Positions 1 through 8,792 are shown, numbered from the stretch's first letter. The stretch is DNA of 42,560 nucleotides from Dehalococcoidales bacterium (GCA_028717305.1 JAQUOC010000001.1:1-42560), one strand, 5' to 3'. Translations and numbers: made by a program. Notes: generated by a model from the letters alone, not told the origin.

Positions 1-874
1 CGAAAGCCATTCGTAAGAGATGTCGCTGAAGTGCAGGGGATAATTTGATGAAGCTTTCCTTGCCCAGGATAATAGCGCTATCCTGGCTCCGGGCAATTCC
101 CCTCCATAACCGTTCGCCTGCTTCCTCAAGGAAAGCGATGTCACCGGCGGCAATGCGGGCCGTTCTCAATATCGCCTGTTCTATCCTCGGGTTATAGCTC
201 CTGAGGAGAGGTAGCAGTTGATGGCGTATCTTATTTCTCAGGGGAGATAGTGAAAAATTGGAGGTATCAGTCTTGGGTTTGAGTTCGTGCTCCTGACAGT
301 AGCCGGTGGTTTCCCTACGGCTTACGGTGAGGAGGGGTCTGATTACGGCAAGATCTCCACCGGCCATCCGCCACTTTAGATATGGCTTTAGTCCTTGCAG
401 TCCTGTGATACCAGTCCCTCGTACCAGGTGCATCAGTATCGTCTCTACATTGTCATCACTGGTGTGTCCTACCGCTACCCGGTCTGCTCCCACCGACCTG
501 GCTGTCTCAGCTAGGAAGGTATAGCGTACCTCACGGGAGGCTTCCTCCAGTGAGATGCGTTTTTCTGCTTGGTGTCTTGCGACATCACCTCTCTCCACCG
601 TAGCCGGGATACCGATCTGGCGGGCCATCTCGTCGACGTAGCGAGCATCATCCTCAGATTCGTTGCCGCGCAACTGATGGTTGAGGTGAGCTAAGTGCAG
701 TCTGATACCAAGCTCGTCTTTCAGTCTGAGCAGTATGTGCAGCAGGCAGACTGAGTCCGGACCGCCGGATACCGCTACCAGCAAGCAGGAGTCTACCGGT
801 ACCAGGTGGTGTTCCCTAATGAATTCAAGTACCCTCAGTTCCAGCGGTTTTTTAGTATCCTGATTCTCCTTCAT
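1..874 (-). CDS. tilS: tRNA(Ile)-lysidine synthase, 3' end outside window
   Basis: N-terminal 291 residues of TilS, which uses ATP to attach lysine to C34 of the AUA-reading tRNA-Ile so that it decodes isoleucine, not methionine. Seen directly on the reverse strand: the PP-loop SGGPDS at residues 36-41, then HLNHQLRG, then GHTSDDNVET (the usual GHxxDDQxET with Asn for Gln), and RNKIRHQLLP with a nearby YNP, all in the order expected of the family. The ATG at 872-874 lies directly after the stop of the upstream DUF2344 gene (875-877), so the two are probably translated from one mRNA. The gene runs off the left edge, so the C-terminal substrate-binding domain cannot be judged. TilS is essential in most bacteria. 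Confidence 0.93.
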   Translation of the reverse strand, partial: MKENQDTKKPLELRVLEFIREHHLVPVDSCLLVAVSGGPDSVCLLHILLRLKDELGIRLHLAHLNHQLRGNESEDDARYVDEMARQIGIPATVERGDVARHQAEKRISLEEASREVRYTFLAETARSVGADRVAVGHTSDDNVETILMHLVRGTGITGLQGLKPYLKWRMAGGDLAVIRPLLTVSRRETTGYCQEHELKPKTDTSNFSLSPLRNKIRHQLLPLLRSYNPRIEQAILRTARIAAGDIAFLEEAGERLWRGIARSQDSAIILGKESFIKLSPALQRHLLRMAF

Positions 875-1540
875 CTATGAGCTCCCGCTTTGCTGGACTG
901 TCTTTAGTATCAGTTTGGTGCGGTGTATTGATTGGGGCTGCTCACTGAAGCCAAGGGCGAGGGAGACCTGCTCCGGCCTTCCCGCTCCGTTGCTGTCGCA
1001 GCGTAGTTTCATACCAATTGTGCAGCAGGTAGGGGCCCAGTCTATAAGCCACAGGTCGGAAATTAGTACTCTGAGATCGTAGCTACGTTTGCCGGTGTCT
1101 CTCTGGTGCTGCCAGGGCAGGTGCTCGGCGGAAAGCAGTCCGGTGATATTTGCTTCTATCTCCTTTGCCTCCTTGTCGGTTTCTATGGTGACCACGTATT
1201 CGGCGAAGCTGGTCTGTGATTGCAGCGAGGGTTGCTGAGGAGAGATGGGGTGTACCTGTAATATCTCGATACCCGGTGGTAGCTGCCGGCTCAAGGCTGC
1301 GCTGAAGAAGTGGGGAGAGACCGGCATGTCTAGGAAGATGTCGGCGAGCTCGGCTTCGCTGGTCACCCCGATGGCTAGCGGCATAGCCATTGATATTTGG
1401 GGGTGGGGGCTGAACCCTTTTGAGTAGGCCAGCGGGAGTCTTGCCCGGTGCAGCGCTCTCTGCCATAGGCGTATCAAATCAAGGTGGGAGATAAACTTTA
1501 TTTCCTCGCCACGTTTAAACCTAACTCTGAGGCGGAACAT
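875..1540 (-). CDS. DUF2344 / TIGR03936 family protein (radical SAM-linked)
   Basis: 221-residue protein matching the DUF2344 (TIGR03936) family, which elsewhere occurs fused to, or next to, a radical SAM protein of the TIGR03960 type. Recognised by the N-terminal pattern RVRFKRGEEIKFISHLDL, followed by WQRALHRARLPLAYSKGFSPHP and the LAIGVTSEAELADI stretch. No catalytic residues are known to me and the biochemical role is undefined. Its start overlaps the end of the upstream CNNM gene by 20 bases and its stop abuts tilS, so the three genes look like one transcription unit. The radical SAM partner is not in this window; it may lie elsewhere or may be absent. Confidence 0.85.
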   Translation of the reverse strand: MFRLRVRFKRGEEIKFISHLDLIRLWQRALHRARLPLAYSKGFSPHPQISMAMPLAIGVTSEAELADIFLDMPVSPHFFSAALSRQLPPGIEILQVHPISPQQPSLQSQTSFAEYVVTIETDKEAKEIEANITGLLSAEHLPWQHQRDTGKRSYDLRVLISDLWLIDWAPTCCTIGMKLRCDSNGAGRPEQVSLALGFSEQPQSIHRTKLILKTVQQSGSS

Positions 1541-2807
1541 TCTGCTTTTGCTTTTCCTTGGTCAGCAGGACCTCTTCTATTTTCAGCCCGCGCATCTTGG
1601 TTATCACTATCTTTAAGCCCTTGTATTTTAACTGTTCTCCTCGTCTCGGGATATGTCCCAGTAGATTGAGGATGAAGCCGGCTACTGTCTCGTAGTCTTC
1701 TCCATCGGGTAGTCCGAGCTGCATTTCTTCATTAGCTTCATCGATACGCATACTGCCGTCAACCTGGAATGTGTATTCGTTGATCGCTTCGTATTCCTTT
1801 TCTATATTGGCCAACTCGTCGCCGACCTGACCGACGATTTCTTCGACCAGCCGGCTTAGACTGACCACGCCAGCGGTACCGCCGTACTCATCTACAATTA
1901 CCGCCATGCGATAGTTGTTGTCCCTCATCTCGGCAAAGAGTTCGTTGATCCGTTTAGTCTCCGGGGTAAAGTAGGCGGGGCGGACGAGGTCATCGATGCT
2001 GCTTTTTTTGTCGATATTGCCCTTGGCAAGTGCCAACAGCACGTCCTTGATGGAGAGTATACCGACCACGTTGTCCATGTTCTCCTTGTATACCGGAAAG
2101 CGAGAAAGGGGTGATTCAGCATAGGTAGTGAGAAAATCTGATACTGTCGAGCCCTGCTCTATGGCCATCACCTCCGGCCGTGGTATCATAACCTCCAGAA
2201 CCGGCCGGTTACCGAAGTCAAAAACGTTGTGCAACATCTCCGCCTCAGCTTCTTCAACTGTTCCCTCCTTATGCCCTACCGATATCATAGTACGGATTTC
2301 CTCTTCACTGACCAGCGATCGTGATACCGGCTCCCCGCCGGCAATCTTGCTTAGCCTGGTGGCTATTGAACTCAGCGCCAGCACAGCGGGGGTAAAAACC
2401 GCCTGGGCTATCTCTACTGCCCGCGCTGTTCTCATCGCCGTTCTTTCGGCATTGTGAGCGGCGATGATTTTGGGAGTCGTTTCACAGAATATCAGGAGTA
2501 TGATGGTCATTCCTATCGTGGCAATTAGAATGCCCCGCTCCCCCCAGAAAGATACGGCGAGTACTGTAGCCAGTGATGCCGCTGCCGTATTGACCAGGTT
2601 GTTGCCGGTCAGGATAGCGGAGAGCAGCTTCTCCGGGTGCTGCATCATTCTGGCTATCCGTGCCGCACCGGGCACTTTGGTGCTGACCAGGTGCTCGACC
2701 CTTATCCTCTGCAGGGCGGTAAAGGCTGTTTCCGAACTGGAGAAGAAGGCGGACAGCAAGAGACAGACGATGAGGATAACCAGATATACCGTTTCTGTGG
2801 TATTCAT
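1521..2807 (-). CDS. CNNM / CBS-pair / CorC-HlyC family membrane protein
   Basis: 428 residues with the full architecture of the HlyC/CorC (CNNM) family. A DUF21 transmembrane domain covers about residues 1-155, with the signature SSSETAF near residue 23 and hydrophobic helices around 5-22, 60-85 and 92-108. A pair of CBS domains lies at about 205-325 (VMIPRPEVMAIE at its start, AVIVDEYGGTAGVVSL near its end). A C-terminal CorC_HlyC domain starts near 345. Members are implicated in Mg2+/Co2+ efflux or homeostasis, with CBS domains sensing nucleotides; the old name hemolysin is misleading. First gene of a minus-strand group with the DUF2344 gene and tilS, divergent from tsaD. The start ATG is preceded by a GGGGTGAT stretch, a moderate ribosome site. 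Confidence 0.9.
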   Translation of the reverse strand: MNTTETVYLVILIVCLLLSAFFSSSETAFTALQRIRVEHLVSTKVPGAARIARMMQHPEKLLSAILTGNNLVNTAAASLATVLAVSFWGERGILIATIGMTIILLIFCETTPKIIAAHNAERTAMRTARAVEIAQAVFTPAVLALSSIATRLSKIAGGEPVSRSLVSEEEIRTMISVGHKEGTVEEAEAEMLHNVFDFGNRPVLEVMIPRPEVMAIEQGSTVSDFLTTYAESPLSRFPVYKENMDNVVGILSIKDVLLALAKGNIDKKSSIDDLVRPAYFTPETKRINELFAEMRDNNYRMAVIVDEYGGTAGVVSLSRLVEEIVGQVGDELANIEKEYEAINEYTFQVDGSMRIDEANEEMQLGLPDGEDYETVAGFILNLLGHIPRRGEQLKYKGLKIVITKMRGLKIEEVLLTKEKQKQNVPPQS

Positions 2808-2905
2808 ATATCATCACCCCATTCTTATAAACAGATTGAAGGTCCCATTTTTCCCCTTTGCAGTCCATCATAGCATTGGCTATTAGGGGTGTCAAAAGGT
2901 GGACA

Positions 2906-2936
2906 TTGTCTCAAGACGGGTAACCTGTGCTATAAT
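2906..2936 (+). promoter_or_regulatory. tsaD promoter, leaderless or nearly so
   Basis: A perfect -10 hexamer TATAAT (2931-2936) is preceded by TGC, making an extended -10. A possible -35 TTGTCT lies at 2906-2911 with a long 19-base spacer. Transcription would begin near 2943, only about three bases before the tsaD ATG at 2946. Confidence 0.6.
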
Positions 2937-2945
2937 TTCGGGAGT

Positions 2946-3923
2946 ATGAAGATCTTGGGTATTGAGACCTCCTGCGATGAGACGGCGGCTGCGGTGGTTG
3001 AGGATGGTACCGTCATATTATCCAACAAGATTGCCTCGCAGGTAGAGATCCATGCCCGGTATGGCGGGATTGTTCCCGAGGTTGCCTCCCGGCAGCATAT
3101 CCTGAGTATTATTCCGATAGTTGAGCAGGCGATGACTGAGGCTGGAGTCAGATGGGAGGACTTAGCGGCTGTCGCCGTTACTATCGGCCCCGGATTGGCC
3201 GGTTCGCTTCTGGTGGGAGCGAATACAGCCAAGGCGATTGCCTTTGCTCATGGTCTACCCCTCGTCGGCGTCAATCACCTTGAGGGGCATATCTATGCCG
3301 GTTGGCTCAGTTGCCGGAGTATTGGTTTTCCTATTTTGTGTCTTATCGTCTCCGGCGGTCACAGCGACCTGGTACTGATGAAGGGGCATGGGGATTATGT
3401 GCTGTTAGGAATGACAAGAGACGATGCCGCCGGCGAGGCCTTCGATAAAGCGGCCAGAATTCTGGGCTTGGGTTATCCTGGTGGCCCTGCCATTGAGCAG
3501 GCGGCGGCAGGCGGCTCTGATTGCCTAAACCTGCCGCGCGCTTGGCTGAGAGGTAGTAATGACTTCAGCTTCAGCGGGGTAAAGACCGCTTTGCTGCGGT
3601 TGGCGGAGGAAGGGCAGTTATCATCAGCGGTGGATGCGGCGGCTTCCTTTCAGAAAGCGGTGGTTGATGTTCTGGTTGCTAAAACTGTAGCTGTTGCAGC
3701 AAAACACCATGTAAAGCATATTCTGCTGGTTGGTGGGGTGGCGTCGAACAAATTTCTCCGTCGGCAGATGGTGAGGGCCTCTCCGGTAACGGTGCTGATT
3801 CCCGAGCCTATCCTTTGTACCGATAATGCGGCTATGATTGCTGCCTGTGGATACTACCGTCTCCAGGCCGGTAAGGTGGATGATCTGGGACTGGATGTGT
3901 TCCCCTCCTTGAGACTATCTTAG
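2946..3923 (+). CDS. tsaD: tRNA N6-threonylcarbamoyladenosine transferase TsaD
   Basis: 325 residues from ATG 2946. TsaD (Kae1/Gcp family) transfers the threonylcarbamoyl group from TC-AMP onto A37 of ANN-decoding tRNAs, acting with TsaB and TsaE in bacteria. Visible signatures: ILGIETSCDETAAAVV at the N-terminus, the metal-binding NHLEGHIYA, VSGGHSDLVL, DDAAGEAFDKAARILGLGYPGGP, NDFSFSGVKTA and the C-terminal VGGVASN and CTDNAAMIA. An in-frame ATG at 2889 would add 19 residues, but these are unlike the family N-terminus and the promoter lies inside them, so 2946 is preferred. It faces away from the CNNM operon and precedes groESL without sharing its promoter. The neighbourhood has no tsaB or tsaE. 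Confidence 0.96.
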   Translation: MKILGIETSCDETAAAVVEDGTVILSNKIASQVEIHARYGGIVPEVASRQHILSIIPIVEQAMTEAGVRWEDLAAVAVTIGPGLAGSLLVGANTAKAIAFAHGLPLVGVNHLEGHIYAGWLSCRSIGFPILCLIVSGGHSDLVLMKGHGDYVLLGMTRDDAAGEAFDKAARILGLGYPGGPAIEQAAAGGSDCLNLPRAWLRGSNDFSFSGVKTALLRLAEEGQLSSAVDAAASFQKAVVDVLVAKTVAVAAKHHVKHILLVGGVASNKFLRRQMVRASPVTVLIPEPILCTDNAAMIAACGYYRLQAGKVDDLGLDVFPSLRLS

Positions 3924-4108
3924 AGAGCGGTGTTTGCCCACCCTGTCAGGTTGATGGACTTTCTACGCGGTTATTTGCAGTGTTATTTTTATGCCACTGG
4001 ATAGTGTTGCGGAGTAGATAATCAATTCTTATAGGGAGCAAATGATTGATTTCGTGACTTTAGTCTATATTAATAACCAGGAATGGTTGTAAATACCTTT
4101 CTATGGTG

Positions 4109-4137
4109 TTGCAGCATTTTGTTATATGGGGTATTAT
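4109..4137 (+). promoter_or_regulatory. groESL vegetative promoter
   Basis: TTGCAG (4109-4114), 17-base spacer, TATTAT (4132-4137). The predicted transcription start near 4143-4144 coincides with the first base of the CIRCE operator, so repressor binding would block initiation. The 3924-4108 stretch before it holds nothing else that I recognise. Confidence 0.75.
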
Positions 4138-4142
4138 ATAGA

Positions 4143-4169
4143 TTAGCACTCTCACATCGAGAGTGCTAA
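4143..4169 (+). promoter_or_regulatory. CIRCE operator (HrcA binding site)
   Basis: Perfect match to the CIRCE consensus: TTAGCACTC, nine bases, GAGTGCTAA. CIRCE is bound by the heat-shock repressor HrcA and would make groESL heat-inducible. hrcA itself is not in this window. The element also sits in the 5' leader of the mRNA. Confidence 0.97.
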
Positions 4170-4220
4170 AATAATGGCCAAAAGATGGTTCCCAAAAATA
4201 ATCAAGAAGGAGGATTTGGA

Positions 4221-4517
4221 ATGGCAGGAAGTCTGAAGCCGTTGGCTGACCGGGTTGTAGTCAAACCAATCGAGCGGGAGAGAGTGAGTAAGGGGGGCAT
4301 TGTTCTCCCTGATACCGCTAAGGAGAAACCTCAGGAGGGAGAGGTTATTGCGGTTGGAGAGGGCAGGTTATCCGAAGATGGCAAGCGGATACCCATGGAT
4401 GTCAAGGTTGGCGATATCGTAATCTACGCCAAGTACGGTGGTACCGAGATTAAGATTGAAGACGAAGAGTTTATGATTTTACGTGAGAGCGATATTCTGG
4501 CCAAGAAGGCTAAATAA
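4221..4517 (+). CDS. groES: Co-chaperonin GroES
   Basis: 98-residue 10-kDa chaperonin that caps GroEL as a heptameric lid. The sequence shows the family start LKPLADRVVVKPIE, the mobile-loop region SKGGIVLPDTAKEKPQEG, and the C-terminal GDIVIYAKYGGTEIKIEDEEFMILRESDILA. The ORF is open from an ATG at 4185, but ATG 4221 follows an ideal AAGGAGG (4207-4213) at 7 bases and matches the family N-terminus. It is the first gene after CIRCE and is followed 43 bases later by groL. Confidence 0.97.
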   Translation: MAGSLKPLADRVVVKPIERERVSKGGIVLPDTAKEKPQEGEVIAVGEGRLSEDGKRIPMDVKVGDIVIYAKYGGTEIKIEDEEFMILRESDILAKKAK

Positions 4518-4560
4518 TAAGAAGGCTTAGTAGAGTAGACTAAGACTAAGGAGGATAAAA

Positions 4561-6189
4561 TTGGCAAAACAGATTGTATTTACTGAGGATGCAAGGCATT
4601 CCTTAAAGAAGGGTATAGATACTCTGGCTGATGCGGTCAGGGTTACCCTTGGTCCCAAGGGGCACTGCGTGGCGCTGGACAAGAAGTGGGGTGCTCCTTC
4701 CGTAATTGACGATGGTGTGACCATCGCCAAGGATATTGAGCTTCCCGACCCCTTTGAGAATATGGGTGTGCAGCTGGTTAAAGAGGCTGCTACCAAGACG
4801 AACGATGCCTGTGGTGATGGTACCACAACCTCGACTATCCTGGCCCATGCCGTAATTACCGAGGGCTTCAAGAACCTCGCTGCCGGTGCCGAGGCAATGG
4901 CGCTCAAAAGGGGCATCGAGCAGGCAACCGATGCCATTGTTGATGAGCTCAAAAGGGTATCTACTGAGGTAAAGGGTAAGGAGCAGATTGCTCAGGTGGC
5001 TACGATAACCGCCGTTGACAAGAAGATTGGCGACTTGATTGCCGAGGTAATGGAGAAGGTGGGCAAAGACGGTGTTATCACTGTCGAAGAGTCCAAGGGT
5101 CTGGCTTACGAGACCGAGTATGTCGAGGGGATGCAGTTTGACCGCGGCTATATCAGCCCCTATTTCGTTACCAATGCTGAGAAGATGGAGACGGTTCTGG
5201 AAGACCCCTACATTCTTATCACCGATAAGAAGATTTCCGCTGTGGCCGATATTTTACCCGCTCTGGAGAAGATACTTCAGGTATCGAAAAACCTGCTGAT
5301 TATCGCCGAGGATGTCGAAGGCGAGGCGCTGGCCACGCTGGTGGTCAACAAGCTCAGAGGTACAATTAATGTACTGGCCATCAAGGCCCCCGGTTTTGGC
5401 GACCGGCGTAAGGCGATGCTGGAGGATATCGCGGTTCTCACCGGTGCTACCGTGATATCTGAGGAAGTAGGGCGTAAACTCGACTCGACTACTGTAGATG
5501 ATCTGGGTAGGGCCCGACGGGTCGTGGCGGACAAGGACAAGACTACTATTATCGAGGGCAAGGGCTCGGAGGAAGCGGTCAAAGGTAGAATCAAGCAGAT
5601 CAAGGCTCAAATAGAGGAGACCACCTCTGATTTTGACCGTGAGAAACTCCAGGAGAGGCAGGCCAAGCTGGTCGGCGGTGTTGCGGTGATTAAAGTCGGC
5701 GCTGCCACCGAGGTTGAGCTTAAAGAGAAAAAGCATCGTGTTGAGGATGCTCTTTCGGCGACTCGTGCTGCGGTTGAGGAGGGGATCCTGCCTGGCGGTG
5801 GGGTTGCCCTGATTAATGCCCTGCCTGTTCTGGACAAGCTCAAGTTAAGCGGCGATGAGGCGACCGGTGTCAATATCGTTAAGAAGGCGGTCGAGGAGCC
5901 AATCCGCTGTCTGGCTAATAATGCCGGCCGGGATGGCTCGGTGGTTGTGGACGCTGTGAAGAAGAGCCCGATCGGAGTCGGTTTTGATGCCGAGGCCGGT
6001 GAATTCGTAAATATGGTAGAGAAGGGTATCATCGATCCGACCAAGGTAGTCAGGTCGGCCTTGGAAAATGCTGCCAGTATTGCCAGTATGGTTTTGATTA
6101 CCGATGCCCTGGTTGCCGATATCCCCGAGGAGAAGAAAAATCCGCCGATGCCAGGTGGTATGGGTGGCGGCATGGGTGATATGTACTAA
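4561..6189 (+). CDS. groL: Chaperonin GroEL
   Basis: 542-residue 60-kDa chaperonin, full length for the family, ending in the usual Gly/Met-rich tail (GGMGGGMGDMY). The ATP-binding motif DGTTTSTILAHA lies near residue 86, and VEEGILPGGGVALI and the apical-domain blocks are intact. Translation starts at TTG 4561, preceded by AAGGAGG (4548-4554) at 6 bases; the next residues (AKQIVFTEDAR) are the normal GroEL N-terminus, so the rare start codon is well supported. Forms the CIRCE/HrcA-controlled operon with groES and is closed by a hairpin terminator. Confidence 0.98.
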   Translation: MAKQIVFTEDARHSLKKGIDTLADAVRVTLGPKGHCVALDKKWGAPSVIDDGVTIAKDIELPDPFENMGVQLVKEAATKTNDACGDGTTTSTILAHAVITEGFKNLAAGAEAMALKRGIEQATDAIVDELKRVSTEVKGKEQIAQVATITAVDKKIGDLIAEVMEKVGKDGVITVEESKGLAYETEYVEGMQFDRGYISPYFVTNAEKMETVLEDPYILITDKKISAVADILPALEKILQVSKNLLIIAEDVEGEALATLVVNKLRGTINVLAIKAPGFGDRRKAMLEDIAVLTGATVISEEVGRKLDSTTVDDLGRARRVVADKDKTTIIEGKGSEEAVKGRIKQIKAQIEETTSDFDREKLQERQAKLVGGVAVIKVGAATEVELKEKKHRVEDALSATRAAVEEGILPGGGVALINALPVLDKLKLSGDEATGVNIVKKAVEEPIRCLANNAGRDGSVVVDAVKKSPIGVGFDAEAGEFVNMVEKGIIDPTKVVRSALENAASIASMVLITDALVADIPEEKKNPPMPGGMGGGMGDMY

Positions 6190-6213
6190 TTCCCCGTTCC
6201 CATATCGTAACAG

Positions 6214-6252
6214 AAACGGTCGCAGTCAAAACGCTGCGGCCGTTTTGTTTTT
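6214..6252 (+). terminator. Rho-independent terminator of groESL
   Basis: Stem AAACGGTCGCAG / CTGCGGCCGTTT with one G-T pair, an 8-base loop, then a T-rich run (TTTTGTTTTT). It lies between convergent groL and the NrpR-like gene. Read from the other strand, the stem is followed by TTTCTGTT, so it may stop both transcripts. Confidence 0.85.
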
Positions 6253-6285
6253 ATTGGGGAGGTATCGGGGGATCAGATATTTGTC

Positions 6286-7281
6286 CTAAAGCTGCCGGAA
6301 GCTTTTCAGTTCTTGGAAGTCGATCAGACCGCTTTCGGCCAGGTTTTCTATTTCGATGCCAGCTTCAACGGCTGCAGCCAGGGGATTAAGACCGCCAAGT
6401 TGAACGATACCAACCCGATTCAGGGCTACTGGAATCTGGCAGAGTGGTTCGCTGATATTGCCTAGAGCATAGACTCCATTGATGCCTGCCTCTTTTAGCC
6501 GGGCAATCTTCTGTTCCACGACTTTTCTGGCTGGTGCCGGGATTGTGCGGAAGACACCCAGTATCTTGCCGTTCCCTGTCCTGGCAGCCTCGCCGACATT
6601 GGTCATTTTAGCACGGATGAACTGTTCGGAAGGATCGATAGAGGTGCCGGAATAGTCGATTATGGCCACGAAACGTCTCGGTTTAGAATCCCTGATTTCG
6701 AGAACACCTCCGAATCTGAACTCGGTAGGGATCCCAGCTTTTAGCAGCACACCGTTTACGGCGACGCTGCAAACAGTGGCTAAGCCGACCTTCCCGCTTG
6801 GTACGACTATTGAACCGAGTTTCTCTCCTTCTGATGCTACGGCCACCAAATCGCTGACGCATATGCCGGATTCGAACACGTCCTTCATGGCCGATATCGC
6901 CCTTTTGAACTTATCCTGATTAATGAGTGATGTATTTATTGGTAATTGACCGGATCCTTTTTCGGGGTCGAAAGTGGTCTGGTAGGCTAGCATCTCCAGG
7001 TTCTCACGCACGAAACCAAGGTTCTGGGGGGCTAGTGCTTCTTTGACTTCCTGTTGTCCTTCTGGAGTAATCATCCGGCCGTCGCGTCCCATTGGCTGCG
7101 TGTAACCGCGTTCGTCCGCAATTCTTAAATGATACCTGATTGCTCTCTCACTCAAGAAGATCCCTGCCCGCTCAAGTTCACGTGCAATATTAATCGATCC
7201 CAGAGGTTCTGATGACTCACTCAGTATTTTGAGAATAGCTATTATCTTTCTTTCTGTATCCGAGCTGTTGGCTTGCTCCAT
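6286..7281 (-). CDS. NrpR-like transcriptional regulator (winged helix + one NrpR domain)
   Basis: 331 residues. The N-terminal winged helix (about 8-75: ERKIIAILKILSESSEPLGS, then RAIRYHLRIADERGYT) is followed by a single NrpR/DUF128 effector domain (about 85-325) with the conserved stretches GLATVCSVAVNGVLLKAGIP, FRFGGVLEI, IDYSGTSIDPSEQFI and LGGLNPLAAAVEAGIEIE. In methanogens NrpR represses nitrogen-assimilation genes and is released by 2-oxoglutarate; archaeal versions often carry two such domains, this one has one. Here it closes a minus-strand series with hisF, hisH and a glutamate-synthase-like gene, so control of nitrogen genes is a reasonable but untested guess. An AGGAG sits 13 bases before the ATG, rather far. 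Confidence 0.85.
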   Translation of the reverse strand: MEQANSSDTERKIIAILKILSESSEPLGSINIARELERAGIFLSERAIRYHLRIADERGYTQPMGRDGRMITPEGQQEVKEALAPQNLGFVRENLEMLAYQTTFDPEKGSGQLPINTSLINQDKFKRAISAMKDVFESGICVSDLVAVASEGEKLGSIVVPSGKVGLATVCSVAVNGVLLKAGIPTEFRFGGVLEIRDSKPRRFVAIIDYSGTSIDPSEQFIRAKMTNVGEAARTGNGKILGVFRTIPAPARKVVEQKIARLKEAGINGVYALGNISEPLCQIPVALNRVGIVQLGGLNPLAAAVEAGIEIENLAESGLIDFQELKSFRQL

Positions 7282-7316
7282 TGTGGTCTTGCTGCTCCTG
7301 AAGGTAATTCTGCGCT

Positions 7317-7345
7317 ATTATAACACCTCCGTCCCAAAAACTGAA
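7317..7345 (-). promoter_or_regulatory. Possible promoter of the NrpR-like gene
   Basis: On the reverse strand TATAAT (7322-7317) has a weak -35 TTCAGT (7345-7340) 17 bases away, in the gap between hisF and the regulator. The regulator could therefore be expressed apart from hisHF. Confidence 0.4.
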
Positions 7346-7362
7346 TGGCACCGGATGCATCT

Positions 7363-8130
7363 TCAGAACCGTACCGGGATTCCTCTTCCGTGCAGGTATT
7401 GCTTGGCTTCTCCGATAGAGTATGTTCCGTAATGGAATATGCTGGCAGCCAGAACCGCGTCTGCTTTGCCTGCCATTAGTACTTGATATAAATCCTCCGG
7501 GTTACCAGCGCCGCCGCTGGCGATAACCGGAACGCTTACTGCCTCTGAGACAGCTCGGGTAAGCTCAATATCATATCCTGCCCGGTGACCGTCGGCATCT
7601 ATGCTGGTGAGCAGTAATTCTCCGGCTCCGAGTATCACCGCATGTCTTGCCCAGTACAGAGCATCGATACCGGTCGATTTCTGGCCACTGTGAGTATAGA
7701 CCTCCCACTTGACCGGTTTGCTCCTGGCTACTTTTTTAGCATCTATTGCCACGACAATGCACTGGCTACCGAATTTATCAGCACTCTCTCTGATGAGTGG
7801 TGGGTTAAGTACCGCTGCGGTATTTATCGAGACCTTATCCGCTCCTGCCAGCAACACTCGCTTTAAGTCATCGATATTACGCAGTCCGCCGCCTACTGTA
7901 AGCGGGATAAACACGTTCCGGGATATGTTCTCAATGACTGCAACGATTGTATCTCGTGCTTCCGGCGTAGCTGCTATGTCCAGAAAAACTAATTCGTCAG
8001 CCTTTTCCTGGTAGTAGAAGTTGGCCAGTTCTACGGCATCGCCGGCATAACGTAAGTCGGTGAAACTCATACCCTTCACTACCCGGTCTCCTTTAAAATC
8101 AAGGCAGGGGATGATCCTTTTTGTCAGCAT
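7363..8130 (-). CDS. hisF: Imidazole glycerol phosphate synthase, cyclase subunit HisF
   Basis: 255-residue (beta/alpha)8 barrel that joins PRFAR and ammonia to give imidazole glycerol phosphate and AICAR, in histidine synthesis. Family blocks seen: LTKRIIPCLD (the Asp is catalytic), LTVGGGLRNIDD, GADKVSINTAA, VVAIDAKK (second catalytic Asp), TGIDALYWA, DADGHRAGYD, VPVIASGGAGNPEDLY, and the C-terminal AKQYLHGRGIPVR. A TTG at 8134-8136 would add two residues and sits 7 bases from a GGGAG; I chose ATG 8130, which matches the family start, but the choice is open. It lies 35 bases after hisH and no other his gene is present here. Confidence 0.94.
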   Translation of the reverse strand: MLTKRIIPCLDFKGDRVVKGMSFTDLRYAGDAVELANFYYQEKADELVFLDIAATPEARDTIVAVIENISRNVFIPLTVGGGLRNIDDLKRVLLAGADKVSINTAAVLNPPLIRESADKFGSQCIVVAIDAKKVARSKPVKWEVYTHSGQKSTGIDALYWARHAVILGAGELLLTSIDADGHRAGYDIELTRAVSEAVSVPVIASGGAGNPEDLYQVLMAGKADAVLAASIFHYGTYSIGEAKQYLHGRGIPVRF

Positions 8131-8165
8131 TGGCAAATTTCTTCTCCCGCAAAGTTCTGGCTTTT

Positions 8166-8792
8166 CTAGATGTCAAATACCCTATGCGCTAAAGCCAGCT
8201 TTATGAAATTATTGTATATCTTAAGACCTACCTCCCCACTCTTTTCGGGGTGGAACTGGGTTGCTACTAGATTCCCTCTGGTAATTACACTGCAAATTGA
8301 AATACCATACTCTGCCTCGCCGATGACGAGTGATTCATCCTCCGGCCTGGCGTAGTAGCTATGGGCAAAGTAGAAGTTGCTCCTGTTCGGTATACCATCG
8401 AAAATTGGGTGAAGAGACTTCTGATTGACTTGGTTCCAGCCGATTTGGGGAATTTTTACTCCTGGGGAAAGCCGGCGTACTCGTCCGGGAATGATGTCAA
8501 GACACTGCTGTCCTTTGTCTTCTTCGGTATAAGTAAAAAGAAGTTGCATACCGATGCAAATACCCAGGAAAGGGCGGTTGTTTTCGATAAACAAGCGGAG
8601 TGGTGTTATCAATCCTGAAGCCTCCAGATTTTTCATGACATCGCCGGCAGCGCCAACACCGGGAAGAATGATCGCTTCGGCGGTCAGCACATCGCCTGGA
8701 GAGTTGGTCACTATGGCCTGCTGTCCGAGTGTAGAGATGGCATTGAAAACGCTTCTGATATTACCGGCGCCATAGTCAATTATGGTTATCAT
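8166..8792 (-). CDS. hisH: Imidazole glycerol phosphate synthase, glutaminase subunit HisH
   Basis: 208-residue class I glutamine amidotransferase that makes ammonia from glutamine and channels it into HisF. The catalytic triad is complete: Cys79 in FLGICIGMQ, His181 and Glu183 in FHPEKSGEVG. The N-terminus MITIIDYGAGNIRSV is typical. The frame is open further upstream (ATG at 8849), but the extra 19 residues are unlike the family, and ATG 8792 follows GGGAAG closely. Pairs with hisF just downstream. Confidence 0.94.
   Translation of the reverse strand: MITIIDYGAGNIRSVFNAISTLGQQAIVTNSPGDVLTAEAIILPGVGAAGDVMKNLEASGLITPLRLFIENNRPFLGICIGMQLLFTYTEEDKGQQCLDIIPGRVRRLSPGVKIPQIGWNQVNQKSLHPIFDGIPNRSNFYFAHSYYARPEDESLVIGEAEYGISICSVITRGNLVATQFHPEKSGEVGLKIYNNFIKLALAHRVFDI

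Noticed and set aside
2482..2895. 137-codon minus-strand frame
   Set aside because: Overlaps the CNNM gene in another frame and matches no family.
5254..6173. Long antisense frames within groL
   Set aside because: Mirror frames caused by groL codon usage; no independent signals.
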